DNA from: HK1 sp965220535
GTDB taxonomy: Bacteria > Pseudomonadota > Gammaproteobacteria > HK1
Assembly (NCBI GenBank): GCA_965220535.1
Contig: OZ244833.1
Span: 3,720,001 to 3,784,000 of the forward strand
Length of the DNA: 64,000 nt
Direction of reading: 5' to 3'
Shown: piece after piece, positions 35,465-43,675 of the stretch
Layout of the letters: every line of letters starts with the position of its first letter
Numbering within the stretch: position 1 is the first letter of the stretch
Position numbers and translations under genes: made by a program
The notes under the pieces: generated by a model
What the model was told of the DNA's origin: nothing
Seen by the model: only the letters and a program-made list of their open reading frames with translations
Databases searched by the model: none

Positions 35465-36562
35465 ATGAATCGCGCCGATCTCCGATGGCAGGCGATCTGT
35501 TTGCAGGAAGTGTCGCGCACTTTCGCTCTCGTGATCCCTCAGCTCCCGCGACCGCTGCGCGAAGTGGTGGGCAATGCCTACCTTCTATGCCGCATCGCCG
35601 ACATCATCGAGGACGAGCCGAGCCTTTCCTTCGCCCGCAAGCAGGATTTCTCGGAGCGCTTCGTCGGCGTACTCGCGGGCCATGGCAGCGCTCGGCAATT
35701 CGCCGCCGATCTGCACCCTCTGCTCGTCGGCGCTTCCCCGCCAGAGCGAGCCTTGATTGCCGACAGCGATCGAGCGCTGCGCATCACCTTGTCCTTCGGC
35801 GCCGCTTCGCAAGCCGCCATCCGGCGCTGCGTCGCGACCATGGCTCGGGGCATGGTGGAATTCCAGCGTACCGCCACCTTGGACGGTCTCGATGATCTTG
35901 CCCATCTCGGCCGCTATTGTTATCACGTGGCGGGGGTGGTCGGGGAGATGCTGACCGAGATTTTCTGTGACCATTCGCCGATGATCGCCGCCCGCCGCGA
36001 TCGGCTGCTGCCGCTTTGCATTTCCTTCGGCCAAGGATTGCAGATGACCAATATCCTCAAAGACCTTTGGGACGATCGTCGTCGCGGGGCCTGTTGGTTG
36101 CCGCGGGATATTTTTCGCGCCGCCGGCTTCGACCTGCGTTCGATGCGCTCGGTGGGCGAGGGCTCGGAAAAGCTTTTGGCAGGTGCCGACGATCGCTTCG
36201 AACACCCCGGGAGCCATCCCGCCTTTGTCCAAGGGATGCAACAACTGATCGCGATCGCCCGTTGGCATCTCGAAAAGGCGCTGCGCTTCACCTTGCTGAT
36301 ACCGAGAGCGGAAGTCGGCATTCGTCGTTTCTGCCTGTGGGCGCTGGGGATGGCGGTATTGACCTTGAGGAATATCAAGGTCCGCTTGACGCATTTTTCC
36401 AGCGCCCGGGACGTCAAGATTTCTCGCCCCGCCGTTTATACGACGGTGGCCATCACCAGTTTGTCGGCTCGTTCCGACCGCGCCCTTGAAATGCTTTTCG
36501 AGGCCCTGACCCGTCCCCTCGGGGACTTGGATGCGGCGACAGCGACGGGCGCCTCCGGCTGA
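35465..36562 (+). CDS. Squalene/phytoene synthase family protein, squalene-synthase-like
   Basis: A 365-residue head-to-head prenyl synthase. The two aspartate-rich Mg2+/diphosphate motifs are YLLCRIADIIEDEP (near residue 40) and QMTNILKDLWDDRRRGACWLP (about 190), with SRTFALVIPQLPRPLREVV at the N-terminus. The WDDRRRGACWLPRDIF context resembles eukaryote-like bacterial squalene synthases rather than carotenoid phytoene synthases or the HpnCDE route. Product is likely squalene for hopanoids or sterols, but no cyclase is in the window. The frame is open upstream; ATG 35465 gives the family-like start. Confidence 0.85.
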   Translation: MNRADLRWQAICLQEVSRTFALVIPQLPRPLREVVGNAYLLCRIADIIEDEPSLSFARKQDFSERFVGVLAGHGSARQFAADLHPLLVGASPPERALIADSDRALRITLSFGAASQAAIRRCVATMARGMVEFQRTATLDGLDDLAHLGRYCYHVAGVVGEMLTEIFCDHSPMIAARRDRLLPLCISFGQGLQMTNILKDLWDDRRRGACWLPRDIFRAAGFDLRSMRSVGEGSEKLLAGADDRFEHPGSHPAFVQGMQQLIAIARWHLEKALRFTLLIPRAEVGIRRFCLWALGMAVLTLRNIKVRLTHFSSARDVKISRPAVYTTVAITSLSARSDRALEMLFEALTRPLGDLDAATATGASG

Positions 36563-36769
36563 TCTTTTTTCTCCCGGGATTTCGCACCTTCCTCGAAGCC
36601 TTTGCGATCCGAAGCATCGCCTCGATTCGTTCGCGGCGCCGAAGCCGAAAAGCCTTGGAAAGACTTACGACCAAGGGAGCGATCGCCTCCGTTATCATTC
36701 GCGATTTGCGCACCCCGTCGCTTTCTTTACGACTCTAACGTGACTTCAACGATAAGGAAGGAGAGAATC

Positions 36770-38443
36770 TTGCCGAAAACGGATATCGAAATCGCCCGCG
36801 AGGCAAAACAAAAGCCGATCGCTGACATCGGGGCTCGGCTCGGCATTTCGAGCGATGCCTTGCTTCCCTACGGGCATACCAAGGCGAAAATCGATCTCGA
36901 TTACATCGATTCTTTGGGGGATGGCAAGCGCGGAAAACTGATTTTGGTGACCGCGATCACCCCGACGCCGGCAGGGGAGGGCAAGACCACCACATCCGTC
37001 GGGCTGGCCGACGGTTTGAATCGCATCGGAAAGGAAACATTGGTTTGTTTGCGCGAGCCGAGCCTTGGCCCCTGCTTCGGGGTGAAAGGAGGGGCGGCGG
37101 GCGGCGGTTATGCCCAGGTCGTGCCGATGGAAGATATCAATCTGCATTTCACCGGTGATTTCCATGCCATCGGCGCGGCCAACAACCTCCTCGCCGCTCT
37201 CATCGACAACCATATCCACCAGGGCAATGCGCTGGATATCGACGCCCGACGGGTTTCATGGCGGCGGGTGGTGGATATGAACGACCGCGCCCTGCGCGAG
37301 ATCGTCTGCTCCTTGGGCGGAGTGGGCAACGGCTACCCGCGCAGCGACGGCTTCGATATTACGGTCGCTTCGGAGGTGATGGCGATCTTCTGTTTGGCTA
37401 CCGATCTCAGCGATCTGCAGCGGCGCCTCGGCAATATCGTGATCGGTCAGACCCGGGCTCGCGAGCCGGTCAGCGCCAAAGACCTCAAAGCCGACGGGGC
37501 GATGACCGTTTTGTTGCGAGATGCCTTGGCTCCCAACCTCGTTCAAACCCTGGAGAACAATCCGGCCATCATCCACGGAGGACCCTTCGCCAATATCGCC
37601 CACGGTTGCAATTCCGTGATCGCCACCCGCGCTTCCCTGAAGCTCGCCGATTATGTGGTCACCGAGGCCGGATTCGGAGCGGATCTCGGGGCCGAAAAAT
37701 TCTTCGACATCAAATGCCGCAAAGCGAAGATCGCCCCCGATGCGGTGGTGCTCGTGGCGACCCTGCGGGCGTTGAAGATGCACGGCGGAGTCGCTTTGGG
37801 CGATTCGAACGAAGAGAACGTCGATGCGGTGCGCAAGGGCTGCACCAACCTTGCCCGCCATCTCGCCAATATCCGTCGATTCGGGGTCCCGACGGTGGTG
37901 GCGATCAATCGATTTTCCGCCGACACCCCGGCGGAGTTGCAAGCGGTGGTCGATACCGCCGAAGCGCAGGGAGCCCAAGCCATCGTTTGCTCCCATTGGG
38001 CGGAGGGCGGCGCCGGCACCGAAGATCTGGCGCGACACGTCGTGGAGATGATCGACTCCGGGGAAGGCGACTTTCGAACCCTATACCCCGACGATATGCC
38101 CCTTTGGGAAAAGGTCGAAACCATCGCCGAGAAAATTTACGGCGCCGGCAGCGTCAGCGCCTCCCAAGCAGTGCGTCAGCGCTTCCGCTATTTGCAGGAT
38201 CGCGGCTACGGGCATTTCCCCGTCTGCATGGCCAAGACCCAATACAGCTTTTCCACCGATCCTTTGCAAAAAGGCGCCCCCGAGGGACACGAACTTCCCG
38301 TGCGTGAATTGCGGCTCTCGGCCGGCGCGGAATTCGTCGTCGCCGTCTGTGGCGACATGATGACCATGCCCGGACTACCCAAGGCCCCCGCCGCCGAAGG
38401 GATCCATATCGACGATCAAGGACGTATCGAAGGGCTTTTTTGA
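36770..38443 (+). CDS. fhs: Formate-tetrahydrofolate ligase
   Basis: Makes 10-formyl-THF from formate, ATP and THF, feeding purine and one-carbon metabolism. The P-loop TPTPAGEGKTTTSVGLADGL, the segment REPSLGPCFGVKGGAAGGGYAQV and FTGDFHAIGAANNLLAALIDNHI are family hallmarks, and MTMPGLPKAPAAEGI is near the C-terminus. I choose the TTG at 36770, which has a strong AAGGAGAG eight bases upstream and yields 557 residues, the standard length. The stop overlaps the start of the ankyrin gene by one base (TGATG). Confidence 0.95.
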   Translation: MPKTDIEIAREAKQKPIADIGARLGISSDALLPYGHTKAKIDLDYIDSLGDGKRGKLILVTAITPTPAGEGKTTTSVGLADGLNRIGKETLVCLREPSLGPCFGVKGGAAGGGYAQVVPMEDINLHFTGDFHAIGAANNLLAALIDNHIHQGNALDIDARRVSWRRVVDMNDRALREIVCSLGGVGNGYPRSDGFDITVASEVMAIFCLATDLSDLQRRLGNIVIGQTRAREPVSAKDLKADGAMTVLLRDALAPNLVQTLENNPAIIHGGPFANIAHGCNSVIATRASLKLADYVVTEAGFGADLGAEKFFDIKCRKAKIAPDAVVLVATLRALKMHGGVALGDSNEENVDAVRKGCTNLARHLANIRRFGVPTVVAINRFSADTPAELQAVVDTAEAQGAQAIVCSHWAEGGAGTEDLARHVVEMIDSGEGDFRTLYPDDMPLWEKVETIAEKIYGAGSVSASQAVRQRFRYLQDRGYGHFPVCMAKTQYSFSTDPLQKGAPEGHELPVRELRLSAGAEFVVAVCGDMMTMPGLPKAPAAEGIHIDDQGRIEGLF

Positions 38444-39339
38444 TGAAAAAGAGGGTGCTTTTCGGAGATCTTGGGCTCAACAAGGCGCTGCTGGTTGCCG
38501 GTGATCGAAACACTGCCAAGAGATGGACGATGTTGCAACCATCCTCTGATCGGCTGCATCGGGCAGCGTTTCGTGGACGTGTCGGTAGGATTCGGGATTT
38601 GGTCGACCTCGGGGCCGATGTCAATGCGAAGTATGTGCATGGTAATACGCCCTTGCACTACGCAGCAGCCTCTAGGTATATGAGGGCGATCAAGGCAATC
38701 GGGGTTTTGGTCGACCTCAGGGCTGATGTCAATGCGAAGAATAGGTATGGCTCTACACCCTTGCACTTCGCAGCAAGCAATGGCCCAACATCTTTGCTCA
38801 ATAAGCGAGATTGGGCAGCACTCCCTAGGCAGTTGGATGCAATCAAGGCTTTAGTTGACCTCGGGGCTGATGTCAATGCGAAGGATGAGGACGGCCAAAC
38901 GCCCTTGCATCGGGCAGCAAGCAATGGGCAATCGAGTGCAATCGTGTATTTGATCGCCCTCGGGGCTGATGTCAATGCGAAGGATGATGATGGTCAAACG
39001 CCTTTGCAACAGGCAGCAAGCAAGGGGCAAGCGGAGGCAATCGAGGTGTTGGTTGCCCGTGGGGCTGATGTCAATGCGAAGAATGAGGATGGCAAAACAC
39101 TTTTGCACTTGACAGCAGTCAATGGGCAAGGGAAGGCAATAAAGGCATTGGTCGACCTCGGGGCTGATATCGATGCGAAGGATGAGGATGGCCAAACGCC
39201 TTGGTACTGGGCAGCAGTCAATGGGCAAGGGGGCGCAATGATGGTTTTGGCGGCCCTCGGGGCTGATATCGATGCGAAGGATAAGAATGGCGATCCGCCC
39301 AGCGCACGATGTGCGGGTATATCAAAGGAGGGCGAGTAA
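38443..39339 (+). CDS. Ankyrin-repeat protein
   Basis: A 298-residue protein built from about seven 33-residue ankyrin repeats with the consensus LVDLGADVNAKDEDGQTPLH. The DNA of the repeats is also strongly alike (gctgatgtcaatgcgaagga recurs), pointing to recent internal duplication. There is no signal peptide or other domain; the first 35 residues are unlike ankyrin and the last repeat is incomplete. It probably mediates protein binding; a target cannot be inferred. The ATG overlaps the fhs stop (TGATG), but base composition and repeat character are unlike fhs, so it marks the left edge of the accessory block. Confidence 0.9.
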   Translation: MKKRVLFGDLGLNKALLVAGDRNTAKRWTMLQPSSDRLHRAAFRGRVGRIRDLVDLGADVNAKYVHGNTPLHYAAASRYMRAIKAIGVLVDLRADVNAKNRYGSTPLHFAASNGPTSLLNKRDWAALPRQLDAIKALVDLGADVNAKDEDGQTPLHRAASNGQSSAIVYLIALGADVNAKDDDGQTPLQQAASKGQAEAIEVLVARGADVNAKNEDGKTLLHLTAVNGQGKAIKALVDLGADIDAKDEDGQTPWYWAAVNGQGGAMMVLAALGADIDAKDKNGDPPSARCAGISKEGE

Positions 39340-39433
39340 CGTACCAAGAAAAAACGAACGATGCGTGAGACCTTCAAAGGCTGGAAATACGAAATCTTGG
39401 TAGTTCTGCTGAAAACCTGCGGGGTGGAGGCTG

Positions 39434-39555
39434 GCACCTAAAGCCTGTGACTGCTGGCAAGCACCCTGTCAAAGCCTCGCGACCGATAGGGCAATTAATT
39501 TTGGAGCTATACCACGGGTAGCATGTGATCAGGGGCGAGGGCAAGCCTTAGGTGC
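39434..39555 (+). ncRNA. Possible structured RNA downstream of the ankyrin gene
   Basis: In a non-coding stretch, an 8-bp outer stem (39434-39441 with 39548-39555) encloses three small hairpins: 39452-39455 with 39460-39463, 39464-39470 with 39485-39491 (one G-U pair), and 39506-39510 with 39518-39522. This nested layout suggests a folded RNA, but I recognise no known family, and short stems can arise by chance. Strand is unknown; I give plus because the pairings include G-U on that strand. Confidence 0.25.
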
Positions 39556-39863
39556 GTCAAATTACCCAAGCCTATATCCTCGCCGGCGAGGCGCGGATAT
39601 CGGGGCGGTCGTGCAATCGTGCATTCCGTTCAAGCCCGATAGCGATTGCGAAAGAGGGTCGCAGGGTATGGGCAACACGGCCGCCGATCAATGAATTCGG
39701 CGATGTTGCCGTTTACGAGCCGGCCGATCGATCGTATTTGCAGATGATCCGGAGAAGATTGAAGTGGATTTATCCTTTCTTTCATTTCATCGCAGATGAC
39801 TTACCCAATCTCGGAATTCGACGGTTTTCACGTCGAACGCCAAAGGCGCACCCGGTGATTCCC

Positions 39864-40301
39864 TCAAAGCCGATTGAATTCGTTTTCCGGAGCGGTCCAT
39901 TTATCGTCGCCGGTATAAACGACCACCGGAACCAACAAAGGGAGGTTGTCGGGATAACCGAAGACCTCTCGCCGGGCGATTTCGCGCTGGAGGAGATCGG
40001 TATGCCGAACGATGCGCTGCCCCATATCCGGTGTGTTCTCGAACTGAAAGCGCACCATCAAAATGATATGAGTCGGACCGTTTTCCATCAGCGCCTCCGC
40101 TCGCAAGGGAATGCTCCACATCACATCGGTGCACCGCCACTTCTCGGGTATCCAGTCATCCGGTATTCGAGTCATGTTTTTATAATCGAGGGCGTCGGAC
40201 CACTCGGCTTCTAACCCACGCTCGACGAGTATTTGTACGAGTCCTTCGATGACCAAGGGATTCGAGTAGATCTCCTGAATAGCCTCTCTCGCTTTTTTCA
40301 T
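39864..40301 (-). CDS. Rpn/YhgA-like nuclease-family protein, C-terminally short
   Basis: A 145-residue protein resembling the N-terminal part of Rpn/YhgA (PD-(D/E)XK recombination-promoting nuclease, formerly putative transposase). Visible family pattern: YKNMTRIPDDWIPEKWRCTD, then LWS-like VMWSIPL, a HIILMVRFQFENTPDM segment like the usual E-x-Q/K core, and LPLLVPVVVYTGDDKWTAPE, which aligns with LPPVVPLVLYHG of Rpn. Usual length is near 300, so about half is missing. The lysine/glutamine of the nuclease core is altered, so it may be inactive. It lies downstream of the nuclease genes on the same strand in the accessory block. Confidence 0.7.
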   Translation of the reverse strand: MKKAREAIQEIYSNPLVIEGLVQILVERGLEAEWSDALDYKNMTRIPDDWIPEKWRCTDVMWSIPLRAEALMENGPTHIILMVRFQFENTPDMGQRIVRHTDLLQREIARREVFGYPDNLPLLVPVVVYTGDDKWTAPENEFNRL

Positions 40302-40569
40302 CGGACTCCCCTTGCTTTCGATGCCGTCGTCGGATATCGGCGGAAGCGGATCCCACGCCGAGGAGCCTCGCTGTCGGGCGTCGGGAGCGATGAGCTATGG
40401 CCCCGAATAGACCCGCAGCCCACTCATCCCGACCCTTCGAGATCGACCCCTTCATATCCTTAGACCACATAAGGGAGAATTTGTTCTTGCCAAACAAAGG
40501 GATCGATCGACCCCCGTCGGGAAGCGAGAGAGGAAGGCGAATAAGAGGCCTTGCCTAAGGGGATTTGCC
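40302..40569. other. Gap between Rpn-like and GIY-YIG genes
   Basis: Nothing recognisable apart from the GNAT-like remnant that starts at about 40570. Confidence 0.4.
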
Positions 40570-40725
40570 GTGAAAGGCGATCGATATCGACAAGGCGTCG
40601 ATTACCGACCCGAGGTAGAGAATGAATACTCGCCGCAAGTGCGGACTATCGAAAGAAACGACGAGTCGGCAATTGCCTTCTATCGCCGAGTCTCGTATCG
40701 AGACATCGGTGAAATTTCGCTAAAA
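40570..40725 (+). pseudogene. Possible remnant of a GNAT acetyltransferase
   Basis: The plus strand reads TIERNDESAIAFYRRVSYRD followed by IGEISLKI, the pattern of the last motif of GNAT acetyltransferases (NxxAxxFYxxxGF). Only about 50 codons remain and the coenzyme A-binding loop is missing. It runs into the 3' end of the GIY-YIG gene on the other strand. Call is by eye and tentative. Confidence 0.35.
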
Positions 40726-42117
40726 ATCGACCATCAGTCCATCGGGGTTGCCGAAAGCGAGTCCGGCGACCGTGCAGGCGGTTTTCAGATATCTGATCTT
40801 TCTATTGCGATCGATTTTCGTATAGATCCACCATTCATCATCGACAATCGGAACGGCGATATTCGGTTGCCTTTCCAAATGTTTTCTGTCTGCCAGATCC
40901 TCCCTCGAGCGCGCCAATGCCTTGGTTTTCGAAAAGGCGAGCCTAGGAGCGAGGATATCCAAAAAGCCGGGGTTGTCTCGCTCCATGAGTTCGATGATGT
41001 GAATATAGGCATCGCTCTGATTCTTCGCCTCATAGCGCTTTCCTTTGAGAACGAATGAAACGATTTTTTTCGGTTTCGCGGTGACTACCGAATCTCTCGG
41101 CGATATTTTATCGTGATGGCGCCTTGCTTTTCTTTCTTTACTCTCGGACGGTTTTTCCAATTTTGTCGATTCGGGCTGCATATCGGATAAATTTTCTTCA
41201 TATTGTTTGAGGGTTCGGTTGGCTTTGTCTTTCCAAACATCCTGTCCGTTTCTCATTCCCCCGGCCAAGACGGTTGCCGCGGCCGAAGGGCTATTGAATA
41301 ATACGTCTTTGTCGAAGCGAATCTGATGACCCGCTTTGCTGATTTGTTTTTGGGCGATCAACGAGTTGCGCATATCTTCCCATTTTTGATTCAGCGATCG
41401 AGTCGTTTTGAGATTGCCGAGCGATCCTGCAAGCACGACGAAACCCTCGTCGGTGGACACTCCACGCCCATCGATCCCGCGTCCGGAAAAAAAGAAATGA
41501 TGCAGTGTTTCAGAAGAATCCTCAGAGTGGATTGCTTCTTTTGAGTCTTTCTGTATCGATGATTTTGGTTTTTCAAGGACGGAAAGCGAATCCGTCGCTT
41601 CTTTTTTGATGACGGGCTGCAAATAGGGAAATCCGAGCGTGGTGAGGATGTCTCGGGCGTAATCCAGATATTCATCCATCGTCGCTCGCCCGGATCGAGG
41701 TAGGGACGGGAGTTTGGGGCTATTGGTGTTTTCAAGTATGACCCGACCGTACTCGCGCGCCTTTTCGATCATGCACGACTCCAAATATCCGACATGGGCT
41801 TTGGTGAGATTCTCGTCCGTACTGGTGAATATGAACGCTTGCTTCCAAAAATCCTTCCCCCCGAACTGAGATCGCAGGCGTTTCAGAACGTCTTCCGCCT
41901 CGCCGATATAAATCCGGGGCTTGTAGGTCTCCTCATCCTCGCCCAATAGAAAGTAGACCCCGGGGCGTTGGCTTTCCGGCCAATCCGCCAGTTGACTGAC
42001 GCGCGCTCGCGGGCAAACGATGACTTGTCCGTTCCAGTTCCCAAGTTTGATAAGCTTGATACCGGTCGGGGATCCGTCGTCAAGATAAATGTTAATTTCT
42101 TTGCCTCTGTTATCCAT
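40720..42117 (-). CDS. GIY-YIG nuclease with DUF4357 and an island-specific C-terminal module
   Basis: A 465-residue three-part protein. Residues about 50-135 are a GIY-YIG nuclease with all key positions: GVYFLL (53-58), IYIGEA (69-74), R80, E113 in YLESCMIEKA and N130. Residues about 206-300 match DUF4357 (FFFSGRGIDGRGVSTDEGF, then FNSPSAAATVLAGGMRNGQDVW). After a basic linker (ERKARRHHDK) comes a C-terminal module (about 353-465) nearly identical in pattern to the end of the neighbouring HsdR-N protein. ATG 42117 follows AGGAGG. Its position 39 bases after that gene suggests one operon. Likely a DNA-cutting partner in a defence-like set; function is inference. Confidence 0.85.
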   Translation of the reverse strand: MDNRGKEINIYLDDGSPTGIKLIKLGNWNGQVIVCPRARVSQLADWPESQRPGVYFLLGEDEETYKPRIYIGEAEDVLKRLRSQFGGKDFWKQAFIFTSTDENLTKAHVGYLESCMIEKAREYGRVILENTNSPKLPSLPRSGRATMDEYLDYARDILTTLGFPYLQPVIKKEATDSLSVLEKPKSSIQKDSKEAIHSEDSSETLHHFFFSGRGIDGRGVSTDEGFVVLAGSLGNLKTTRSLNQKWEDMRNSLIAQKQISKAGHQIRFDKDVLFNSPSAAATVLAGGMRNGQDVWKDKANRTLKQYEENLSDMQPESTKLEKPSESKERKARRHHDKISPRDSVVTAKPKKIVSFVLKGKRYEAKNQSDAYIHIIELMERDNPGFLDILAPRLAFSKTKALARSREDLADRKHLERQPNIAVPIVDDEWWIYTKIDRNRKIRYLKTACTVAGLAFGNPDGLMVDF

Positions 42118-42156
42118 GCTACGTCCTCCTATATTGAATTATTCGACGGGATTTCC

Positions 42157-43380
42157 CTATAAATCGATCATCAGTCCGTCGGGGCTTCCGAAGGGAATCC
42201 CCGCGATTTCGCAAGCGATTTTCAGATTTCTGATTTTGTTGCCGCGATTTATTTTCGTATAGAGCCACCATCCGTCGACAATCGGAACGGCGACATTTTG
42301 CTTCTCCAGAATTTCTCTACTGGCCAGTTCCTCTTTCGAACGCGCCAAGGCTGCAGTTTTCGAAAAGGCTAGCCTAGGAGCGAGGATATCCAAAAAGCCG
42401 GGGTTTTCTCGCTCCAAGAGTTTGATGATGCGAATATAGGCATCGATCTGATTCATCGCCTCGTAGCGCTTTCCTTTCAGAACGAATGAAAGAGTTTTTT
42501 TCGGCTTTGCAGTGGGCTTTGCAGTGGCTACCGATTCGCTCCGCGGCTTCTTGTCGTGATGACGCCTTGCTTTTCTTTCTTTCCTCTCGGACGAGGGACG
42601 ACGTTCTTGCGAGATTGAATCGGGAGCGCTTGATTTCCTGGTAAAAGGGGCAGGTGAAGAACGAATAAACGCAGATGCCCCTCGATCTCGTAGACTCAAT
42701 ATAAATGCCATGACATCCTCGTCCAGCGGAGCGTAGCCCGAGATGGACGAAGTTTCTTCGATCAGCATTTTTGCCAATCGGCTATCGGCATCGCCCTCGA
42801 TCAATTTATCCCAAGCATGAGGAATGGCATCGTAGGCCCTCATCTGGTTTTTTCGTTGATTTTGGTCTTTTTGAGCGTATTCGGTGGCTTTGCCGGATTG
42901 GAAATTTCTGAACGACAGATAGCGATTCAACGCTTTGGCGATTTCTTCTGGATCGTGCTCCTCGATTTCAAGGGTGCGGATCAATCGGTCATCGTAAGTA
43001 CCCCCCGATTGAAGATAATAAAAGCGCCAACTCTTCCCGTCGGTCAAGACCGCGGTGGTCGCCCCCGTATGGTAGGCATATTCGAAGAGCTGCTCGTCCC
43101 CGCCGGTATTCCCCGGGCTTTTGAGTTCGATGATGCATAAAGGGGGATTCGGATCCGGTAGGCTGAACAAGGCCATATCCACTTTCGGGGGAGATCCCTT
43201 TTTTCGTTTCAAGGGTTTGAGAGGATATTCGTGCTGTATCTTGCTCGGATCGGTTTTCGGCCATCCCAATTCGAAGAGAATGGGCGAAACGATATGCATT
43301 CGCACGGAGGCTTCGTTGGGATAGGCCCCCTTGCGAAGGTTTTCCTTTATTTCGCACAAAAGATCGATCAAGGCACTCAC
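42157..43380 (-). CDS. HsdR-N-type PD-(D/E)XK nuclease protein with shared C-terminal module
   Basis: A 407-residue protein. The N-terminal 200 residues resemble the type I restriction HsdR N-terminal nuclease domain found in stand-alone proteins: NEASVRMHIVSPILFELGW, then the catalytic strand pair VDMALF (D68) and CIIELKSPG (E85, K87), then YAYHTGATTAVLTDGKSWRFYY. No helicase follows. After a linker (ERKARRHHDKKPRSES) that contains a perfect 12-bp duplication, residues about 297-407 repeat the C-terminal module of the GIY-YIG protein (FVLKGKRYEAMNQIDAYIRI; NPGFLDILAPRLAFSKT; FGSPDGLMIDL). The start is GTG 43380 with a strong AGGAGGTG. Confidence 0.85.
   Translation of the reverse strand: MSALIDLLCEIKENLRKGAYPNEASVRMHIVSPILFELGWPKTDPSKIQHEYPLKPLKRKKGSPPKVDMALFSLPDPNPPLCIIELKSPGNTGGDEQLFEYAYHTGATTAVLTDGKSWRFYYLQSGGTYDDRLIRTLEIEEHDPEEIAKALNRYLSFRNFQSGKATEYAQKDQNQRKNQMRAYDAIPHAWDKLIEGDADSRLAKMLIEETSSISGYAPLDEDVMAFILSLRDRGASAFIRSSPAPFTRKSSAPDSISQERRPSSERKERKARRHHDKKPRSESVATAKPTAKPKKTLSFVLKGKRYEAMNQIDAYIRIIKLLERENPGFLDILAPRLAFSKTAALARSKEELASREILEKQNVAVPIVDGWWLYTKINRGNKIRNLKIACEIAGIPFGSPDGLMIDL
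42503..42526. repeat. Perfect 12-bp duplication inside the HsdR-N gene
   Basis: ggctttgcagtg occurs twice head to tail and encodes the TAKPTAKP linker, which the sister GIY-YIG protein has in single form (TAKPKK). Confidence 0.9.
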
Positions 43381-43454
43381 GATTCACCTCCTCGGGTCCG
43401 ATTTTCCGACAAAAATCCTTCCATAATTATCAAGAAGTAGAAATGTTTGAAATC

Positions 43455-43483
43455 AGTATACTACAAAACAGCTGACATCTCAG
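43455..43483 (-). promoter_or_regulatory. Putative sigma-70 promoter of the two-nuclease operon
   Basis: On the minus strand TATACT (43460-43455) is preceded by CTGAGA (43483-43478) with a 17-base spacer, four of six matches to the -35 consensus. It lies in an AT-rich stretch about 75 bases before the GTG of the HsdR-N gene. This suggests the nuclease pair can be transcribed independently of the ATPase gene upstream. Confidence 0.4.
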
Positions 43484-43675
43484 CCTTGTCAGGTCGTGAC
43501 GAAGGTGATACGAAGAGGTCGATCCGATTCGAAAGAGACGCCGGGTTTTCGCGCACGATCTCGCGAGGATTTCCGAAATGCCCGAGGGACTTCGAATTCT
43601 TTTCTTTGCCGCCTCGATTGCCGAGATCGTCGATGACCGATCTATCGGCCAAAATCCGACGGTAGCATCTTGATC

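Noticed and set aside
39864..40301. Active transposase
   Set aside because: Only the first half of an Rpn/YhgA protein is present and no terminal inverted repeats or target duplications are visible.
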